Below are positions 44,377 to 54,844 of a stretch of 64,000 nucleotides of DNA, one piece after another (within the stretch, counting starts at the first letter, position 1; each line of letters starts with the position of its first letter). The notes below the pieces were generated by a model, which was not told where the DNA came from, did no database searches, and saw only the letters and a list, made by a program, of their open reading frames with translations. Both the position numbers and the translations under genes were made by a program. This DNA comes from Poteriospumella lacustris (lineage: Eukaryota; Sar; Chrysophyceae; Chromulinales; Dinobryaceae), in contig SMOI01000146.1 of the NCBI GenBank assembly GCA_008000375.1, positions 1 through 64,000 of the forward strand, in the 5' to 3' direction.

Positions 44377-46134
44377 CTATCCATACACTTCCATGTCGGT
44401 AGGTTTTCCCGTAGGATTACTGGCGGTACACGCTTCGCGAGTCGCTGTAGCTTCCGCATGTAAGAAAGGACACGTGCGGTCCCGGGTACATTTGGTGGTC
44501 TCCAAGTGATACGCCCAACAGTGTTGCCCATGTTGTTCTTTCCAACGGGCAAAGGCTGCGTCTTTCTTGCCGTCGGTCACCAATTGCCGCATTTCTTGCA
44601 ATTCTGCAATCGTAGGAATAGCCGCACCTTGAAGCAGATAAAAATCGGTGGGCTTTCCTTCACGTTTCGCTTTACGAACCATACGCGCTTCAAATTCTTT
44701 TCGGCGACCTTCTTCCACTTTTCGACGGGCTTCTGCTTCCTTTTCACGTTGCTCTTTCAACGCATCATACACAAAATCGTTTCGATCACGATAACCCACC
44801 ATTTTCTTGACAACCTCACGCACCACCTCCACCGACGCGGCATTGATACATTCCTGCAACAGTTGATAGCGCTCCAATTCCGCACGACACATGCGCCGGG
44901 TGTGGAACACGACACTCTTCAACTTCGTGGGGTACTGTTCGACCAATTGCAAGTATTCTTGTGCCAGTTGCAGTTTATCGATGCCTTTTCCTCGATTGAA
45001 GACGGCGGGGTCATCCAAGATACCCTCCGCACTCATCACTCCTTCGGCTTCCGTGAACGCCAAGTTGTCTTGGATATCCTGCCAGTTGCGAATGTTTCCA
45101 TTGGCAATGATCGGTACGATACGTAAGCCTTCCGTGTGATGTAACTTGTGCAGCGATTGTCGAATCACTTTGACTTGATCTAACAATGCTGGACCATCAC
45201 GGGCAGTGGGGCCAGAACGATTCACCAAGGAGACGCGATGACGGGCATGAATGGCAATCAATGCTGCACCGGCTTCAATCAATTGTCGACACAATTGAAG
45301 GGTCTCATCTACCGTGGACAGCAATCGAATTTTGACAAACATGGGCACCTTGATTTGTGGATGACGTGCAATCGCACTCACCAACTGAAGCACCAACGAG
45401 CGATCGGCTTCATCGAGTAAGAACGAACCAAAATGACCAGCGTGAGCAACACGTTGTGGACAACCTAAATTAAGATCGATAGCATCACATTGGGACTGGA
45501 CTGCTAACGCTGATGCAACAAAGGCTTCCGGGTCATTGGCAGCAAAATGTGCAACCAATGGTCGATCTTCAGGACACGTTTGGAACTCCTCTGCCCGATA
45601 GGCTTCGTCCACAGCGAAACGAGATGATAACATCATCGGTGTGTACGCAATGGAGGCACCATAACGGCGACATAGAATACGAAATGGCAACTCTGATGCG
45701 CCTACCATGGGCGCAAGGATATAACGAATCGCCGACATCGGAATGTTGCCGATGGAATCACCACGTTTCTTCTTAAGAGGGCGAGGGACACTCTCGACGA
45801 CAGCTGAGCTTGACGGAGCATCTTCTGCTTCGTTCTTCTTCTGCTTTTCTTCGCTTTCGTGCTTTCTTTTCTTCTCTTTCGGTGCCTTCTCGTCGCTGAT
45901 GTCCTTTTCAGGACGTTTCCATTCCAAATGCAAAAGCCGAGTCTCAATCAATTCTTCTTCAGGGTCCTTGTAGAACTCAAGAGTATACTTAAAAGAAGAA
46001 CCGTTCTTCTGTTCTTTGCATCGTTTACGGCCCACAACTTTCACTTTCTTCCACTTGCGATTGGCACCTTGCAATGGATACAGCAGCAAGAGCTTTTCGC
46101 CGATGTCAAAGATTGTTTCGTCTTCCTCACTCAT
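44377..46134 (-). CDS. DUS1L: tRNA-dihydrouridine synthase, DUS1 type, with CCCH finger
   Basis: A single exon encodes 585 residues from ATG 46134. The FMN enzyme reduces uridines 16/17 in the tRNA D-loop. The TIM-barrel starts near residue 136 (YILAPMVGASELPFRIL) and contains CDAIDLNLGCPQ with the catalytic Cys225, plus GVMSAEGILDDPAVF. These match DUS1 rather than DUS2, DUS3 or DUS4. Two additions stand out. An N-terminal domain (about 7-75) with alternating strands resembles a small SH3/Tudor-type barrel. A C-terminal finger of CX9CX5CX3H form (CWAYHLETTKC...CPFLH) resembles CCCH RNA-binding fingers. The frame continues upstream to 46389 and could give a basic N-terminal extension, but that would leave only 80 bp to the divergent neighbour. 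Confidence 0.9.
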   Translation of the reverse strand: MSEEDETIFDIGEKLLLLYPLQGANRKWKKVKVVGRKRCKEQKNGSSFKYTLEFYKDPEEELIETRLLHLEWKRPEKDISDEKAPKEKKRKHESEEKQKKNEAEDAPSSSAVVESVPRPLKKKRGDSIGNIPMSAIRYILAPMVGASELPFRILCRRYGASIAYTPMMLSSRFAVDEAYRAEEFQTCPEDRPLVAHFAANDPEAFVASALAVQSQCDAIDLNLGCPQRVAHAGHFGSFLLDEADRSLVLQLVSAIARHPQIKVPMFVKIRLLSTVDETLQLCRQLIEAGAALIAIHARHRVSLVNRSGPTARDGPALLDQVKVIRQSLHKLHHTEGLRIVPIIANGNIRNWQDIQDNLAFTEAEGVMSAEGILDDPAVFNRGKGIDKLQLAQEYLQLVEQYPTKLKSVVFHTRRMCRAELERYQLLQECINAASVEVVREVVKKMVGYRDRNDFVYDALKEQREKEAEARRKVEEGRRKEFEARMVRKAKREGKPTDFYLLQGAAIPTIAELQEMRQLVTDGKKDAAFARWKEQHGQHCWAYHLETTKCTRDRTCPFLHAEATATREACTASNPTGKPTDMEVYG

Positions 46135-46469
46135 TTCCGATGACACTACTCTCAATCTACTATCGTTCGGATACGAATTCTTTTGTCCACCACTTTCTCT
46201 TGCTATCTGCCTGTCCGCTTCCTGCACAAGACAAGACGAACGATTGGATTGGTTGGCGATCGATCTGCTGGCAGGACATATTATCCGTCTAACTAAGCGT
46301 TGAATTATGCGTGGAGTGCTCGTCTCCGAAACGCTCTTCACGACTTCACAGTTGCGAGGCGAGCGAATGTCCTGAATATTCCTTGACATTCGATTGTTAT
46401 TTCATATCCAAAATCGATCATCGCATCTGACTGTGAAGAAGGATACCATATAAATTTCATCAGACAAGG
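46135..46469. promoter_or_regulatory. Divergent promoter region, DUS1 / acid phosphatase
   Basis: At 335 bp this is the shortest of the nine divergent gaps. Only a single GATGAC unit (46139-46144) resembles the recurrent motif. ACCATATAAAT near 46446 is TATA-like just upstream of the phosphatase ATG. Confidence 0.45.
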
Positions 46470-47616
46470 ATGCTGGGTATTCGCTTTGTGATTTGCTTGA
46501 TCGTTTGTGCTGTGGTTGCGCACGGGCTCAATTTCCTAGCGGTCGGTGATTGGGGAGGTAAAATTTATTTTGGAGAGGGGTATGAACGTTGATGTTTGAT
46601 TCTTAACCCGTAAATTTTACACAGGAATTGAGTACAAGCCTTTCTACACCCCTGGCCAAATGGCCAGTGTTGCAGGAATGGACAAAATCGCCAAGACTCT
46701 CGATGCGAAGTTCATGCTTGCTGTCGGTGATAATTACTATCATTCTGGTGTCACCGACGAGTCGGATCCTCGCTTTGGTTCGACATTTGAGAAAGTCTAT
46801 TCTCCAGATTCTTTGCAATTCCCTTGGTATGCTATTGCTGGCAACCACGGTAAGTTCGTCGTATCACGATGAGTTCTTTTTTCAATCGATAGGATCCTAA
46901 CGCATCTCCTTGCCGATGTAGATCATATTGGCAACGTTTCTGCACAGATTGCCTATACCAACAATTCCCCTCGTTGGGAATTTCCCAACTATTATCATGC
47001 ACACCATTTCGTGGGCGATGACGGCGCGTCGATTGATATCATTATGATCGACACTGTGGAGTTGAGTGGTCTTAGCCGCGTGAACGAGGATGAGCCTGGC
47101 TATTTCGACACTTTGCCATTACTTGCACGATCAATGGCGGACAGCCAATGGACGTGGATCGAGCAGCAAATTCAGGCATCGACCGCAGACTATTTGCTGG
47201 TGGTGGGCCATTACCCTGTCTACTCGGTGTGCGAGCATGGTAATAACCCGACGTTGATCGAGAACTTGCGCCCTTTGCTTGTTCAGTATGGTGGTCAATA
47301 TCTTTGTGGCCACGATCATTGTATGGAACATTTGGTTGAGCCTGGAACGTCAACCAATTACTTCTTGTCTGGAATGGGTGCGTATTGCTGCTACTTCCCG
47401 AAGAACAAGGACACCGTACCTGCCGATTCTCTGAAGTGGTACATGGCTCGAGATAACGCTGGAAAGGATTCGGCCGGATTTACTTCCTTTCAGCTCACCA
47501 AAAAGGAAATGTTGGTGACGTTCTACAACCAGGACGGCGATGTCGTTTACACTGCGCCTGCAATTGCGCCCCGCTCTTCTTCACAAAAGCAACAGCCTCT
47601 TGTTAAGAAGGACTAG
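46470..47616 (+). CDS. ACP5: Secreted purple (tartrate-resistant) acid phosphatase
   Basis: Predicted exons are 46470-46557, 46625-46849 and 46922-47616, giving 335 residues, the length of mammalian TRAP. A clear signal peptide (about 1-19, hydrophobic core FVICLIVCAVVA) directs secretion or vesicular targeting. All dimetal motifs are present: GDWGG, GDNYY, GNHDHIGN (spanning the second junction), VGHYP and GHDHCMEH. The Tyr of GDNYY is the expected iron ligand that gives the purple colour. Substrates are phosphate monoesters. The protein ends in a basic PRSSSQKQQPLVKKD tail. A role in phosphate scavenging or lysosomal digestion is inferred. Confidence 0.94.
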
Positions 47617-47838
47617 ATTCTCTTTGGCCTTGTTCCCCCCTCTTTCTTCTATTTCTTTGTGTGATGAGGAGACCCTATCCTTATTGAAAGCTTCGGGTCT
47701 TCTGAATATTGATGTCATTCCATTGACATTCAACATGTCATCACTCGTGTGTGCTAGTATAAGTGTTGAAGAGCAAAATAGTTATCGTTGCTCGGTTGTT
47801 TTCATGCTAACAATTCATGCTAAAAAAACTGTACGACT

Positions 47839-48690
47839 CTAAAGAGAGCTCAAAATAACATCAATCTTTTGTTGAATCGATGGATTGGACTTCAACATTT
47901 TCTTGGCAAGTCCAAGCTCGTTGGAAATGGACACTTGAGCAAGCAATTCACGGTTCACTCTAATTCTGACCAAAAATTGCAAAATGTCACAATATTTGTC
48001 AACCAATCTATTCGCATAAAAACATCAAATGTGCGAAAATAATTGTCGAAAGAAAGTGCATTTGGTAAACAGAAGCGCAGCTTACCTTGCCTCCCCGCAA
48101 TCAGCATCAATGGCGGTCTTCAGTAACGGGGCCGTTTCTTCTGACAAGCACAACAGAGTTTCATAGTCCACATATTCTTCTCGAGGGTACTGAGCAATAA
48201 TTGAAGCAAACGTCAGGATATGCAACTTCTGCAGGATCTTGTTTTCATCTTCGTCCTCGTCTTCGTCAGAGTCCTCGCCATTCGATCGGTCTTCGATTTC
48301 CTCATCATTACTAGCTGCGGCCATGGCAGCCAAGACTCTCAAGATCGTCGAAAAGGTTGACTTTTGCTCAATCAACCTCAGTGTTCCAACCCGAAGAGTC
48401 TCATTTCCCCGACTTTGAAGATTCTGCGTCAAACCTTGAATACCGAAGACAAGATTCACTGATGCATCATGACTGACAAGCAGCTGCTCAAACATTCGCA
48501 AGTAGCCCTCAACTTTGACTTTTTGCTTCATATCCTCATCATTACGATAACGAAAGAGGCTTTTCAAGTCATATCCACCCTCGACGAATGTTTCATCGAC
48601 TTCTTGGACGGCATCTTCGACGCTCGCTCCCTGCGAAAGCATTTCTTTGACCATGTGGTCGTAATCTACTTGTCTAGCAAATCGAGCCAT
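47839..48690 (-). CDS. Small ARMC6-like helical protein
   Basis: Predicted exons, read on the minus strand, are 48690-48086 and 47965-47839, giving 243 residues. The N-terminus (MARFARQVDYDHMVKEM...SVEDAVQEVDETFVEGGYDLKSL) resembles the start of ARMC6: a helix, then an acidic amphipathic helix, then G-x-D-L-x-x-L. The protein is far shorter than ARMC6 and has a central run of acidic residues (DSDEDEDEDE). The rest is predicted to be helical. The second exon was found by joining GCAAG to AATTAGAG across a GT-AG pair, which continues as a plausible helix up to a TAG. The family assignment is tentative. Tail-to-tail distance to the acid phosphatase stop is 222 bp. Confidence 0.68.
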
Positions 48691-49098
48691 CGTTAAACTA
48701 TTACTTTAAGGATAAGAATGCGATATGAGATTGTAAAAACACGTCCAGGAACGCCGACGAACGATGAATTCGTCACACAATGTCAAGCAAACAAGTCCAG
48801 AAGTCAACGGATGGCGAATGGTCGTCGTCATCATCGATCGCCGTCGTCAATCGATGACCCGTTTCAGTTTTTGCCAAGAGTTGAGAGGAAGGACGAAAAG
48901 AAATCGAGTTGGGAATGGATCATCGAGAAAGTGAACGAAGTCGCGCGTCTCATACCTCATGCAAACGCGTTGCGCCTGCAATTACCATAATTTCAGCAAA
49001 GCAACCAACTATCTGTTGGAAGACATCTGATCACGGGAGATATTTCGGAAGTACTATCTTTCCGAGTCTTTCTCAGTCCCTGAGAACTGCCCGCGATA
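48691..49098. promoter_or_regulatory. Divergent promoter region, ARMC6-like / unknown gene
   Basis: A 408-bp gap separates the start codons. GTCGTCGTCATCATCGATCG at 48821-48840 (reverse complement contains GATGATGACGAC) is a copy of the recurrent motif. A plus-strand frame of 90 codons (48718-48990) lies across it and is probably not a gene. Confidence 0.5.
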
Positions 49099-50255
49099 AT
49101 GTCAACAAGAGAACAAGAAGATTTAGCCGAGGAGGCCATTGAAAAGCAAACCGAAGAAGTCTTCAAACCTCATGATTCTTCTGTGTTGCCGCTGCCACCG
49201 CCTCCCGGTCGGCCAGCCTTTCCCTTCGGGGGGCTTGGTGCTGGTCTTTTAAAGTCGGCGGCGAAGACCAATTCAGTAAACGCTGATCTGCAAAAATCTT
49301 GGACCGATCATGATTTCTCCATGTACTTGGGCCAGAGTTCTACTCCACCTCGCGATAGAATTAGAGAATTAGACCGCCTACGATTCCATAACCTCCATCC
49401 TGAAGACGAGTGCGTCCTTCTCCGACTACCCAGTCGTCGAGTTGACATTCAGTCATTGAAAGATGTCATTATGTTGTGTGGAGGCCTAGTTGGTGTACGG
49501 TTTGAAAGTTCGGAGTTGCGGCTTATTTCGGGAACATGTTCGGATTTGGAGCGTACGTGGGTTCAACTCGATCGTCTGTACAAGTCAATGCCCAGCGCTG
49601 TGACCAAAATGGGCAGTTCAAGTGACATCGATATGCAGCAGACCGTGGAAGATTTTCATGCTCTGTGTGACAATTATATTCGTGATCTTCAAAATATCCA
49701 AGATCTGATTAAACTGAAACAGGCAACAATCGATCGTACAGTCGAGCCTATGAAGATTGAAGCCGATCCTAGCAGTAACGTTGGATCACCTTATCCCAAG
49801 TGGCTGATGATATTGAGGGCGAAGTTCGAAGATGTTGCTGCGAAAGAAAAGGCTGATGCTGCCGGCGAGTCATCATCGCCAATCTCTTCTGCATCGCAAG
49901 TATTTCCGCTTGGGAAGTTTTCGGTGTTTCTTTGCTTGAGTTTGCAAGGTCGCTTTGAGTTCTCTGTGGAGGAGAAAGAAGCGCTCTCGGAGGTAAGAAA
50001 ATATGCGTTTGTTTTTATCCAGGATATGCATGCAATCGCATTATCATGCACTGTATTTTGTTTCGTGATCAGATCGTCGAGGCCAGTAGAGACTGCGAAG
50101 AGATTTTCACAAATTTGTCGTCTGTCAGAACAACATCTTCCGAACAACGAGCAAAGTATTTTGCGAAAAGATTCTTCACTTTTCTCAAATCCATTCCCGA
50201 ATTGAAAAGTGCTCTGAGAGACGAGGCATCAATTGACAAGCTTGCGTATGTATGA
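49099..50255 (+). CDS. Unknown helical protein
   Basis: Predicted exons are 49099-49992 and 50073-50255, giving 358 residues. I do not recognise the family. The N-terminal 60 residues are disordered with a Pro-rich LPLPPPPGRPAFPFGG. A mixed segment (about 95-165, ECVLLRLPSRRVDIQSLKDV...) looks like a small alpha/beta domain. The remainder is helical, with a likely coiled coil around 185-225 and a final helix bundle in exon 2 (ASRDCEEIFTNL...RAKYFAKRFFTFLKSI). The intron is GTAAGA...CAG. No signal peptide or membrane segment is seen. The stop codon is only 92 bp from the stop codon of UTP23 on the other strand. Confidence 0.75.
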
Positions 50256-50347
50256 GACATCTGTGAATATAGAAAGCACATCTATCGGATGATTGTAGTA
50301 ATCGACACAGAAATTACATATTCAATTTTGAAACTGGAGCACTTCAT

Positions 50348-51211
50348 TTATCCACTGCGCTGATACTTCTTGGCTTTCTTCTTTGCTTGACTTTTCGAAT
50401 TCGCCTGGGGAGCTCTGTTCGACAATGGATTAGGGGCATGTGCTGGCCTCTTCTTCTTCTTTGGAGGCATCGATTCGCCAGACAATTTCGGCTTCTTCTC
50501 AGGTTCAACAGCAGACGCATCATCTCTGAAATGAAATAAAGTTAGTATTGAGGGTTTCATTGCGGTTGCACGCCACTAACCTGCTGCGCTTTCCAGTCAG
50601 AGTGGTTCCGAGTTGCTCTGCTTCGGTTCTCGAAACTTCTAATTTCCTTCGCTCCACCTGATAAACAGCAAAGGTCATGATGATGAAGTTGAAGAGTATT
50701 GATAACGACTTTTGCGGTAGGTTACCTCGGCCGTGAAATTTTGTGAAGCCGTAGATGGAGCCTCCAAAACGAGAGTAACCTTATTGAAATAGATTGTTGG
50801 AATCCCAGGAAGATTTTTCACCAAAGATCGCAAAACATCATCCTGAGATGCAAAAAAGTATCGACGCTTCCCTTCCCGGACAACCCCTTCCAAGAATTGG
50901 ACAATTGGAGTACGCGAGTCTTGATTGGAAGAATTGTCGCGAATGAGTTCACAGCAAGAGCGCGCGAAGTCCACAGCCGCTGCAGCCTTTTCACCAACTG
51001 ACAACAACTCATCCAAAGAACTTTGCAATATGTATAATTGTACATCATCCTGAAGTAAAGCTTCAAGACGATGCTTCACATCAAATTTGTGCTTCAGGGC
51101 AGCGAAAATAAAGTTTCCGTCGACGATCACATGATACGGCGCTTTGATGTTGAATATCAACTTGTAGAAACGAAGATGCTTTCGAACAGCTTTTGCCCTG
51201 AGAATCCTCAT
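50348..51211 (-). CDS. UTP23: UTP23, PIN-fold rRNA-processing factor
   Basis: Predicted exons, read on the minus strand, are 51211-50726, 50657-50581 and 50525-50348, giving 246 residues, close to yeast and human UTP23. The protein is a component of the small-subunit processome and is needed for 18S rRNA maturation and snR30 release. The N-terminal KHLRFYKLIF...PYHVIVDGNFIFAAL marks the PIN domain of the Utp23/Fcf1 group. The lysine-rich C-terminus with APNPLSNR corresponds to the conserved GPNPLS element that separates UTP23 from FCF1. Each intron keeps frame. The gene is divergent from the elongase. Confidence 0.93.
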
Positions 51212-51612
51212 GATTGATAATTAGTGTGCACGTGAAATATCAATGCTCATGCAAAGATTTATGGCAACGAGCTCAACTTATTTATGTGTCTTTTCCTCGC
51301 CCATTCCGTCCAACCAAGCAAACAAATGCCATCATCATCGTGGCAGCCTAGCAGGTCTGGGTCGCATACAAAATCTGGGAGGCGAACCATAAAATCGCAG
51401 AAGTACACAAAATACACAGCCCCGGTCAATGTGTGGACACGGTCACGGTCGCTGTCCTAGCCAATCCTGCCTCTGTCTGGGAAGGAATGGCTGCCGCCCC
51501 TCTTCACGAACAGGAGCAAATCCAAGGTCGATCTTCAAAACTTGGATCACAATCTGGTTGGCTTTTGATCAGCTTGGTGTATACTTGTACTTTTGTGGTT
51601 TACTCTTTGAAA
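51212..51612. promoter_or_regulatory. Divergent promoter region, UTP23 / elongase
   Basis: A 401-bp gap separates the start codons. GCCATCATCATCGTGGC at 51328-51344 is a weaker, partly palindromic version of the recurrent motif. The elongase frame is open upstream to ATG 51487, so the leader could in part be coding. Confidence 0.45.
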
Positions 51613-52566
51613 ATGGCCGAACAACTTTCCACTCTCTTGACTTCCTCGACGAAGTTCCTCGCCACTCCGTTGGAACTCTCGTTCAATTCGGACCGTGCCG
51701 TCGACTTCGCCACCAACAACTGGCCTTTGGCGTTCGGTCTTGTTACGGGTTACGTGGCTTTCATCTTCGGTGCGAAGCACTACATGAAGGACAGGGAGGC
51801 CTTCGACTTGAGATTGCCCCTTGCCTTTTGGAATGCCCTTCTCAGCATCTTCTCTTTCATTGGCATGTGCCGAACTGTAAGTTCTGCTGTTCAAAACATT
51901 TTTTTTCGTTTCCTTTGAGATAATTTTCCCTTTCTCTCTTTTCGCGATTAGGTCCCGTTCTTGCTTGGTATGATCATCAAGATGCCTTTCGAGCAAACTA
52001 TCTGTGCCGACCCTACCGCCGAGTGGGCTCATAGCACCACTGGATTTTGGGTGTGCCTCTTCATCTACAGCAAGATCCCTGAATTGGTCGACACCATTTT
52101 TATCGTTCTGCGAAAGAAGCCGCTTATTTTCTTGCATTGGTATCATCACGTGACTGTTCTTCTTTTCTGCTGGAGCGCATACTCCACTCGCGCCTCCAGT
52201 GGTTTGTACTTCGTGGCCATGAACTACACCGTCCATGCCCTTATGTATGGCTACTATTGCTTGCAGGCTTTGAACGTTTGCCCCAAGTCGTTCCCTGCCT
52301 ATCTCATTACTCTGTCTCAAATCGCTCAAATGTTCATCGGAACGTTTGTTTGCTGCTCAGCCTGGTACTACGCTCTCAGCGGCCACACTTGCCACAATGA
52401 TCGTTCCAACTTGATTGCTGGTGGTCTTATGTACGCGTCCTACTTGTACTTGTTCTGTGACTTCGCTGTCCGCAGATACGTGTTCAAGAAGCCTCGTTCC
52501 AAGAAGGGGGGAAAGGTCGGAGAGGCTGTCGCGGAGGCAGAGAAGTCGGTTAAGAAGTTGGATTAA
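51613..52566 (+). CDS. Very-long-chain fatty acid elongase (ELO, ELOVL6-like)
   Basis: Predicted exons are 51613-51876 and 51952-52566, giving 292 residues. The enzyme condenses malonyl-CoA with an acyl-CoA in the ER membrane. The histidine box LHWYHHVTVLL, the upstream KIPELVDTIFIVLRKK and the downstream MNYTVHALMYGYY are diagnostic, and the order of hydrophobic segments fits the seven-helix family. The sequence is closest in form to ELOVL6 and the ELO group that acts on saturated or mono-unsaturated chains (inferred). ATG 51613 gives the N-terminal length usual for ELOVL6. An in-frame ATG at 51487 would add 42 residues with an extra hydrophobic stretch. A lysine-rich C-terminus (KKPRSKKGGK...EKSVKKLD) could serve ER retrieval. 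Confidence 0.94.
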
Positions 52567-53064
52567 TTTCCAGCGCCGTGCCATCCGATTTCTACTGCAT
52601 CAATACTGTTCAGTATAGACCTGTCGCGAGTGGATCGACAAGCCATTTTCACAAGTCACCTTCACCCACCTATCACTGATATTTATTCAAAATATCAGTC
52701 TAGTTCTATTTTAGTTTTGTTAGGACGAAGTCGTTATTCACCTAATCCTCTGTGTCGTTTCATCTGCCGAAATCAAACGGTCATGGACAGATCGGAGGGC
52801 GAATAGTATATTTTAGTGCGTGTGGAGTCCCTTCTGTCTTCACATTCTCCCTTGCGATTAATTACTGTGTTGATTTTTGTATTTTTATTTTTATAACTCC
52901 TCTGTACTTTGTTTCTTTCTAAAAAAACAAACCGCGCATAGACTAAACCCCCAAGAGGACACTAATTTATTTTCTTCACACAAGCAATGTTGTTCAAGGA
53001 TAGTTTACATATGTACAAGCATCTCAGACGTCACAAGAATCGGTTCATCTACAAGAAGCGTTCT
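52567..53064. other. Convergent intergenic region
   Basis: A 498-bp AT-rich gap between the elongase and HOP2 stops. It contains a small inverted match GATATTTATTC / GAATATC-like around 52678-52700. No gene is visible. Confidence 0.55.
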
Positions 53065-54405
53065 TCACAATTTTGGGGGAAGAACAGCACCGCATACTTC
53101 ATCGGTCTCGATATCCAGCATGGTCTAAAAATCACGACATCCAGCAGCAATCACAGAGACGGTCATAGGCGATCCAGCACAATCAAAAATCGAGTGCCAC
53201 GTACCAAAATTTCTTGCCTCTTCTTGCTGAGGGCTTCACTCAAGACATCGACTGCGTTCATGCATAACGCTTTTCTCTCCGCCCACGCCTTTCGCTTCAA
53301 ATTATACTGTTGGGTCGCTTGTTCCAAACTCATTGGTCCAGACTGTTTTGACCCTTTCTTGGCGGTGAGTTGAGGACCGGACACTTTACCAGCCTGAAGT
53401 GCATCAACCTTTTGGCGCTTTCCGCGAATCCGTTCTTCCAGCTCCTGTACCAGTCTAGTAATTCGTTGCATGACAGATGGTCAACACGAATCGAACAACA
53501 ACAGAGTATGTACAAGAGACGTACCTATCGAGCTCGTTATCGTCAGGCTCTGCTCGGCGTGCTTGAAGCAACTGCCTTTTGTCCTTTTCTTCTTGCAGCT
53601 GTACTTTGAGCTCATCTTGGAGTTCCAATACAGAATGCTGCAAATCTTGCAATTGCTCGGCTGATCTCTCTGCTGGCAAGAATGACTGATCCACATAGTA
53701 AATCTTCGCCTTCCCGTATTCTTTGCACAGTAGACCTTCACCAGGACCACTCAACACTCCCAAAACGCGTTCCAACGTGGCCTTGGGGATTCGCTTGTGT
53801 AAGTTATCGAACATTTGCTGTGCAGAGTACGGCCGATTTTGTTGCCGCATGTACTGCGTGACCAACTTTTTCGCTCCTGCATCGGTTGTGACGGGCGGCC
53901 CTTGTGTTATGTCCACGCTGGTTGAAGAAGCATTTGTGACACCCGTCGTAACGCTTACACTTCCAATCGCAGAAGCAGATGATGACCCTTGATTGTTAGT
54001 CACCCCACCAGCCGTTGCGGTTCGGCTCGAATTAACCGGCGATTTCTTCGACGTTGATGATGTTGGCGCAGATTTAGCCCTTGCTGGCGAAGCTTTGGGG
54101 CGAGAGACAGCTTTTGGTGCTGACTTAGAATTTTTTGCGGCTCCCTTGGGCGCCTGCTTTCCTTTACCCTTCTGCTTGACACTATCATCGTCGTCGTCAC
54201 TTCCAACAACGTCGTTATCACCGTCCTCTTCTGCATCCAAATCATCCTCACTGGACTCATCTACATCCATGCTGTCGTCGCTTTCACTGCCGCCAGAATT
54301 CATTTCTTCTGCCACAGAAGATGCGGCATCTTCGTCTGATCCATTTCCGTCTCCGCTTGTACTCTCAGCATAAGAAACAGCCTTTCGCTTTCGACTTTCT
54401 CGCAT
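53065..54405 (-). CDS. PSMC3IP: HOP2/PSMC3IP meiotic recombination factor with acidic extension
   Basis: Predicted exons, read on the minus strand, are 54405-53525, 53454-53205 and 53124-53065, giving 396 residues. HOP2 with MND1 stimulates DMC1/RAD51 strand exchange in meiosis. The winged-helix domain starts near residue 178 (VTQYMRQQNRPYSAQQMFDNL) and the long coiled coil follows (LQDLQHSVLELQDELKVQL...LVQELEERIRGKR). The last exon ends DIETDEVCGAVLP, matching the GIETDE...LP ending of animal and yeast HOP2. Human HOP2 has 217 residues. The extra 175 at the N-terminus are disordered: acidic (SEDDLDAEEDGDND) then Lys/Ser/Ala-rich. Two introns use GTACGT donors. Presence of the gene suggests a meiotic cycle. 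Confidence 0.93.
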
Positions 54406-54844
54406 ATTTCTGTTTCTTTCGGTGTGATTTTATACCAACTTTCTACCAGCCTGGCAGCAAATGATTCTCTCCCAAAAACATCAACCAAAAGTATGTGGTG
54501 TAATGACTTCATGTCCTACATTTGAATCAAATAAAATAACAAGGACCGGACCGCTGCTGCTGTGTGTGGGTGTGTGACGATGATGACGATGACCTCCCCT
54601 TCGTGACCAGAAGTTTGTGTATGTCTAGGTGTTTATGGAAACCGTTACGCATCTCAGCACCAAGCACGAGTGAAAATCAAATCCGCCTCGTCCTCTCGAT
54701 GATGACAAAGTTTACCATTTATCAACGAGATTGGTTTTCAGCTTATTGATAAGACAAGCTACATCGTATTTGTGTTCATTCTTCTGCCACTCCATATCTT
54801 CGTGAAACGTCTTTGCTCTGTCGTTGGATTTGATCACTTCAGTC
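54406..54844. promoter_or_regulatory. Divergent promoter region, HOP2 / HYDIN-like
   Basis: A 439-bp gap separates the start codons. TGACGATGATGACGATGACC at 54575-54594 is the longest copy of the recurrent promoter motif in the window. Confidence 0.55.

Noticed and set aside
44377-46134. Initial idea that this is DUS3, because of the CCCH-type finger
   Set aside because: The barrel motifs, especially CDAIDLNLGCPQ and MSAEGILDDPAVF, fit DUS1, and the finger is C-terminal rather than N-terminal.
46135-46389. N-terminal extension of DUS1 up to 46389
   Set aside because: The frame is open, but the residues look unconserved and the extension would crowd the divergent promoter. It is kept only as an alternative.
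48718-48990. Plus-strand frame of 90 codons in the ARMC6-like / unknown promoter
   Set aside because: It starts 28 bp from the opposite gene's ATG, spans the promoter motif, and shows no recognisable domain or link to the next exon.
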